Source of the DNA: Ga0074139 sp964515195
Lineage (GTDB): Bacteria > Bdellovibrionota > Bdellovibrionia > Bdellovibrionales > Bdellovibrionaceae
Reading direction: 5' to 3'
Assembly (NCBI GenBank): GCA_964515195.1
Contig: CAZETK010000057.1
Location: 1-22,082, forward strand
DNA length: 22,082 bases
Part shown: in pieces, positions 21,941-22,082 of the stretch
Layout: every line of letters starts with the position of its first letter
How positions within the stretch are numbered: position 1 is the first letter of the stretch
Made by a program: the position numbers and the translations under genes
Notes under the pieces: generated by a model
What the model was told of the DNA's origin: nothing
Database searches by the model: none
The model's input: only the letters and a program-made list of their open reading frames with translations

Positions 21941-22082
21941 TCGACCCCTACATGGGGACAATGCCAGGTCTGAATGCTTTTGTTGCGGCGGTGCTGGGCG
22001 GTATCGGCATACTTCCAGGGGCGGTGGTAGGCGGACTCTTGATGGGAGTTGCGGAGAACTTGGTGGTCACGCTCGGTTCTTC
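21940..22082 (+). CDS. livH-like branched-chain amino acid ABC permease fragment, 5'-truncated
   Basis: In the frame of the ATG at 21961 the translation reads IDPYMGTMPGLNAFVAAV followed by LGGIGILPGAVVGGLLMG and then AENLVVTLGSS up to the window edge. The segment MPGLxAFVAAVLGGIGxxPGA is a hallmark of LivH permeases of the high-affinity branched-chain amino acid ABC transporter. In LivH it sits about two thirds along a protein of some 290 residues. The frame upstream of about 21940 is open but shows no LivH helices, so the first two thirds are missing. The GC-rich, GCG/GGC-heavy codon use differs from the rest of the window. It is either a real rearrangement or a chimeric contig end. Confidence 0.7.
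   Translation, partial: MDPYMGTMPGLNAFVAAVLGGIGILPGAVVGGLLMGVAENLVVTLGS

Overview
The window reads as a chromosomal segment of a Gram-negative bacterium. It has many Sec signal peptides and lipoproteins, outer-membrane-style secreted proteins, a PilZ protein, a cbb3 oxidase locus and a division/cell-wall (mur) cluster. Protein character and gene style suggest Bdellovibrionota (a Bdellovibrio-like organism). That placement is an inference from family resemblance, not from a search.

Left part (1-4851): the 3' end of a phnA-like gene, a small secreted protein, a Ser/Thr-rich lipoprotein, and a two-gene unit of a secreted protein with a perfect metzincin-type zinc motif plus a membrane-anchored helical-repeat protein. 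A convergent PilZ-domain gene closes this part.

Middle part (4925-13140, + strand): an FNR-like regulator with a candidate iron-sulfur cysteine set precedes a tightly overlapping seven-gene cbb3 oxidase operon: ccoI, ccoS, fused ccoNO, ccoQ (57 aa, easily missed), ccoP with a single heme motif, ccoG, and a DsbD_2/SafE-like membrane protein. A perfect 9-2-9 palindrome sits exactly 41.5 bases upstream of the ccoI start codon, with a -10-like hexamer at the matching place. This predicts FNR-type class II activation of a leaderless transcript. The operon supplies copper loading (CcoI), assembly (CcoS, CcoG, SafE-like) and the oxidase itself. No ccoH/fixH is present.

Right part (20681-13158, - strand): mraY, murD, a small cysteine-containing lipoprotein, ftsW, murG, murC and murB form one peptidoglycan precursor/lipid II/division operon behind a good sigma70-type promoter just upstream of mraY. 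Neither murE/murF nor ftsQ/ftsA/ftsZ flank it here. The cco and mur operons converge with a 17-base gap and no visible terminator.

Far right (20790-22082): a secreted protein gene carrying a perfect 14-bp inverted repeat inside its coding sequence, the 3' end of a glycine-rich tail-fibre-like protein, and an abrupt switch near 21940 to the 3' part of a branched-chain amino acid permease (livH-like). The 5' two thirds of livH are missing at that join, so it is either a rearrangement or an assembly chimera. No tRNA, rRNA, CRISPR array or insertion sequence was seen, and no gene-free stretch exceeds 300 bases.
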